From assembly GCA_964442655.1 (NCBI GenBank), contig CAYTZM010000007.1, positions 40,244 through 104,243 on the forward strand: a stretch of DNA of 64,000 bases, written 5' to 3'. Below, piece after piece: positions 61,880 through 64,000 of the stretch. How positions within the stretch are numbered: position 1 is the stretch's first letter; each line of letters opens with the position of its first letter. Source of the DNA: GCA-002727615 sp964442655. Lineage in GTDB: Bacteria > Pseudomonadota > Alphaproteobacteria > TMED109. A program made the position numbers and the translations under genes. Under the pieces are notes generated by a model. It was given only the letters and a program-made list of their open reading frames with translations, did not search any database and had not been told where the DNA came from.

Positions 61880-62824
61880 TTATAACCTTTTAAAATTTAT
61901 AGCTAAACTAAACCATAATATAGCTGAAATCATCATAAATAATAGTACTGCTAAAATTTGATGAATCATAGCTACTATTATGTTTACTTCTAAATAGATA
62001 ACTACTGCTCCCATAAATATTTGAATTACTAATAAAAATAAACTAGTAAACCTTAAAAATTGTATAAAAGGTAATTTATTAAACTCTTTAAGAAGAAAAA
62101 AACTGCATAACACCAAAATAGCACCAATTATAGCCAAAAAACGATGAAGTAAATGAATAAATTTATTTACTTGCAATAACCCCATATTATCATTAGAGCA
62201 TAATGGCCATAGGTCACAAGCTAATGAGGAACCAGTTTTAGAAACAATTGCTCCTATCAACATTGTTAAAAATATACACATTAAAGTAATAAAATAAAAA
62301 ATAACTCTTTTCCTATTAATATTTAAATTAGTTGGTGCTCTATCTATTATTGAATTTAAAAACAATCTTAATACAAAAAATAATAGAATTAAGGCAAATC
62401 CTAAATGCAAAGCAACTGACCATGGTGAATTTCTATCAATAACAGTAAATCCCCCTATAAGTCCTTGAACAAATAGTGCTAATAAAACTAAATAAGCTAT
62501 ATATTTTATTTTTTTAATTTGAATTAATACGACTGTTATATAAGAGACTATTAAAGTAATAGGTAAAATTAACACAGCAGCATTTAGTCTATGTAACCAT
62601 TCCAACATAATCTGGTAATACTCAAAATCAACATTATCTATTATTAATAATTTGCTTTTAATAGGAAACCATAACCCATAACACAGTGGCCAATCAGGGC
62701 AAGATAGACCGGATCCTGTTAATCTTACTGCTGCACCTAATGATATTTGTATCATGATTAAAATTATTAATAGTCCAGACATATAAAATAATGTTTTCAA
62801 CCAATTAATGTTTTTATTAATCAT
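61880..62824 (-). CDS. ctaA: Heme A synthase (COX15/CtaA)
   Basis: Converts heme O to heme A for cytochrome oxidase. The 314-residue protein has eight predicted helices, GAAVRLTGSGLSCPDWPLCYG, and the heme-ligand histidines in EWLHRLNA, LHLGFA, HLLHRFLA and IHQILAV. I place the start at ATG 62824 with GGAG 5 bases upstream, overlapping the SURF1 gene by 8 bases (ATGATTAA); the ATG at 62848 would overlap 32 bases. Confidence 0.93.
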   Translation of the reverse strand: MINKNINWLKTLFYMSGLLIILIMIQISLGAAVRLTGSGLSCPDWPLCYGLWFPIKSKLLIIDNVDFEYYQIMLEWLHRLNAAVLILPITLIVSYITVVLIQIKKIKYIAYLVLLALFVQGLIGGFTVIDRNSPWSVALHLGFALILLFFVLRLFLNSIIDRAPTNLNINRKRVIFYFITLMCIFLTMLIGAIVSKTGSSLACDLWPLCSNDNMGLLQVNKFIHLLHRFLAIIGAILVLCSFFLLKEFNKLPFIQFLRFTSLFLLVIQIFMGAVVIYLEVNIIVAMIHQILAVLLFMMISAILWFSLAINFKRL

Positions 62825-63494
62825 ATTTTCTCCAAATAATATGAACAAATATACATAATACTAAAGCTAGTGAAAACCATGTAAAAGCATATTGAAGATG
62901 ATCATTTGGAATATTTATATTGTATTGACTACCTATAGGAAACTTTTCAATTAAATTATTTTCTTCTACTAAAATATATTTTAACAAATTTAATTCAGTA
63001 AACTCTTCCATATCTTTTATATTTATATAATACCAATCATTATTTATAATATCATTAGTAGGAGTAAAATATGCTTTTTTACCAGGTATATCTAACAATC
63101 CTATAATTACTTTTTTATCAAAACTCTGTTTTATATAATTTGTATCATTCTTAGGAACAAAACCTCTATTTACCAAAATAGTACCAAAAGAGGTTTTAAA
63201 AGGAACTATCAGATGTATTCCAACTACTTTATTATGAACTTTAGAATGAATATATATTTGTTTATCGTATAAGTAATGTCCAAAAATTTTAGCTTTTCTA
63301 TACTGAAAACTAGTAAAATTTGAATAATTATTTTTATTTATCTCTATTGCAGGTAATCCAATATTTACTTTTATTTCATTAATATACTTATTTTTCCATT
63401 GTAGTCTTTCTAATTGCCATACCCCCAAAGATAAAAGAATTAACAAAGCAATTAAATTAAATAAAAAATAAGTAATAATTTTTCTTTGATGCAA
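62817..63494 (-). CDS. SURF1 family protein
   Basis: SURF1 helps insert heme A into cytochrome oxidase. From TTG 63494 the protein has 225 residues, with an N-terminal helix then GVWQLERLQWK, the middle VPFKTSFGTILVNRGFVP, and the C-terminal helix preceded by NDHLQYAFTWFSLA. I prefer 63494 (GGA 8 bases upstream, just after the DUF983 stop) over the TTG at 63527, which has no Shine-Dalgarno and would overlap DUF983 by 29 bases. It follows DUF983 and precedes ctaA. Confidence 0.9.
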   Translation of the reverse strand: MHQRKIITYFLFNLIALLILLSLGVWQLERLQWKNKYINEIKVNIGLPAIEINKNNYSNFTSFQYRKAKIFGHYLYDKQIYIHSKVHNKVVGIHLIVPFKTSFGTILVNRGFVPKNDTNYIKQSFDKKVIIGLLDIPGKKAYFTPTNDIINNDWYYINIKDMEEFTELNLLKYILVEENNLIEKFPIGSQYNINIPNDHLQYAFTWFSLALVLCIFVHIIWRKYD

Positions 63495-63498
63495 AAAC

Positions 63499-63873
63499 CT
63501 AATCCGTATTTCTATTTCTATATGCAAAATAGATAAATAATAATTTTATTGGCCTTAAGGTTAATAAAACTAAAATAAGCACTATAGGAATCCAAACTAA
63601 TATATGTACCCATAGCTCAGGATGAAAATATAGTTCCAATATTAAAGCCCCAATAAATACAATTATACTTGTGATAAACATAGAAAACCAAGTTGCACCA
63701 TCTCCTATATCTTCAATTTTAATTTTTAACATGCAATTAGGACAATGCTCTTTTAAATTTAAATAACCATTAAGTATAGAAACCTCACCGCAACTTGGAC
63801 AAAGCCCAGTTATTATAAAAGATATAAGATTATTATAATGTTTTTTTTTTAAGCTACTTTTATTATTATCCAC
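63499..63873 (-). CDS. DUF983 family membrane protein
   Basis: A 124-residue protein with the DUF983 zinc-ribbon-like start GLCPSCGEVSILNGYLNLKE and HCPNCMLK, carrying two CxxC pairs, then two membrane helices. These proteins occur in cytochrome oxidase clusters; the exact role is unknown. The start is a GTG at 63873 that overlaps the coxC end by 8 bases (GTGGATAA). An A10 run (63841-63850 as T on the plus strand) encodes the lysines near residues 9-11. Confidence 0.86.
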   Translation of the reverse strand: MDNNKSSLKKKHYNNLISFIITGLCPSCGEVSILNGYLNLKEHCPNCMLKIKIEDIGDGATWFSMFITSIIVFIGALILELYFHPELWVHILVWIPIVLILVLLTLRPIKLLFIYFAYRNRNTD

Positions 63874-64000
63874 CGTGTACTGTGCCGCCTAATCCTCCCC
63901 AGTAATAAACAGCAAAAAATAAAAATAACCACACAACATCAACGAAATGCCAATACCATGCAGCAGCTTCAAATCCAAAATGATGATCTGGTTTAAAATG
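63866..64000 (-). CDS. ctaE: Cytochrome c oxidase subunit III, C-terminal end (5' end outside window)
   Basis: The last 44 codons of an open frame running off the right edge. The reverse-strand translation reads HHFGFEAAAWYWHFVDVVW, a diagnostic end of subunit III, followed by LFLFFAVYYWGG and the stop at 63866-63868. Subunit III belongs to the aa3 oxidase that receives electrons from the bc1 complex encoded at 32-34.6 kb. This entry was read by eye, since no start codon lies inside the window. coxC is a common alternative symbol. Confidence 0.95.
   Translation of the reverse strand, partial: HFKPDHHFGFEAAAWYWHFVDVVWLFLFFAVYYWGGLGGTVHGG

Noticed and set aside
1..64000. Horizontal transfer, mobile elements or a defence system in the window
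   Set aside because: Base composition and neighbourhoods are uniform and typical of core alphaproteobacterial chromosome. No integrase, transposase, toxin-antitoxin or restriction gene was found; CcrM is solitary and regulatory.

Overview
The window is a compact, AT-rich stretch of an alphaproteobacterial chromosome. A hand count of 720 bases in uvrB and uvrC gave about 30% G+C. Evidence for the class: a CcrM-type GANTC methyltransferase, DUF6111 and DUF1285 proteins, an ELM1-family protein, separate ATP synthase b' and b subunits, a DUF983-SURF1-heme A synthase block behind coxC, and the neighbourhoods uvrC-pgsA-moaD-moaE, mutY-DUF721-dsbA-smc and moxR-DUF58-DUF4159. The tight packing, very high A+T and biosynthetic gene content suggest a free-living, probably aquatic, streamlined lineage. 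I cannot place it more precisely. I see no tRNA, rRNA, CRISPR array, insertion sequence or prophage.

Layout. 1-3.9 kb: end of carB, greA, an ELM1-like gene, trxB and a LysR regulator. 3.9-6.9 kb (minus): a molybdopterin oxidoreductase and the methionine sulfoxide reductase msrP. 7-9.5 kb: two divergent class I aminotransferases. 9.6-16.4 kb: uvrB, a pteridine-reductase-like SDR and folB, the only long intergenic region (with a DnaA-box cluster), then uvrC, pgsA, moaD and moaE. 16.4-22 kb: ilvE, an OmpR/EnvZ pair, a TetR/COQ9-like gene, proC, ybjN and ubiK. 22-32 kb (plus): hldD, lgt, a MidA methyltransferase, pgeF, a lipoprotein, prs, rplY, pth, ychF, a dienelactone hydrolase, an FKBP isomerase and mtnP. 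32-34.6 kb (minus): the cytochrome bc1 operon, divergent from hemF. 35.6-38.3 kb (minus): cca, DUF6111, a Nudix hydrolase and DUF1285. 38.4-45.1 kb: a MoxR/von Willebrand module. 45.1-55.2 kb: rnhB, ccrM, mutY, the DUF721 gene, dsbA, smc and the ATP synthase Fo operon. 55.2-64 kb: a lipoprotein, thrB, rnhA, a peroxiredoxin, a DsbD-like protein, an acetyltransferase, thrC and the tail of the cytochrome oxidase operon.

Connections. moaD and moaE help make the cofactor used by msrP and its molybdoenzyme neighbour. The bc1 complex, hemF, heme A synthase, SURF1, coxC and ATP synthase belong to one respiratory chain. thrB and thrC complete threonine synthesis. UbiK, and possibly the COQ9-like protein, serve ubiquinone.

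The points most worth a second look are these. (1) hemF and the DUF721 gene have no in-frame ATG, GTG or TTG that keeps their conserved domains, but each has an ATT codon 7-8 bases after a good AAGGA Shine-Dalgarno. (2) The long intergenic region holds a perfect DnaA box inside 8-bp inverted arms, with a GANTC site directly after it. (3) Three consecutive genes in the MoxR module carry intact or degenerate MIDAS motifs. (4) Five same-strand gene pairs overlap by exactly 8 bases and none by 4, which fits a genome that rarely uses TGA.
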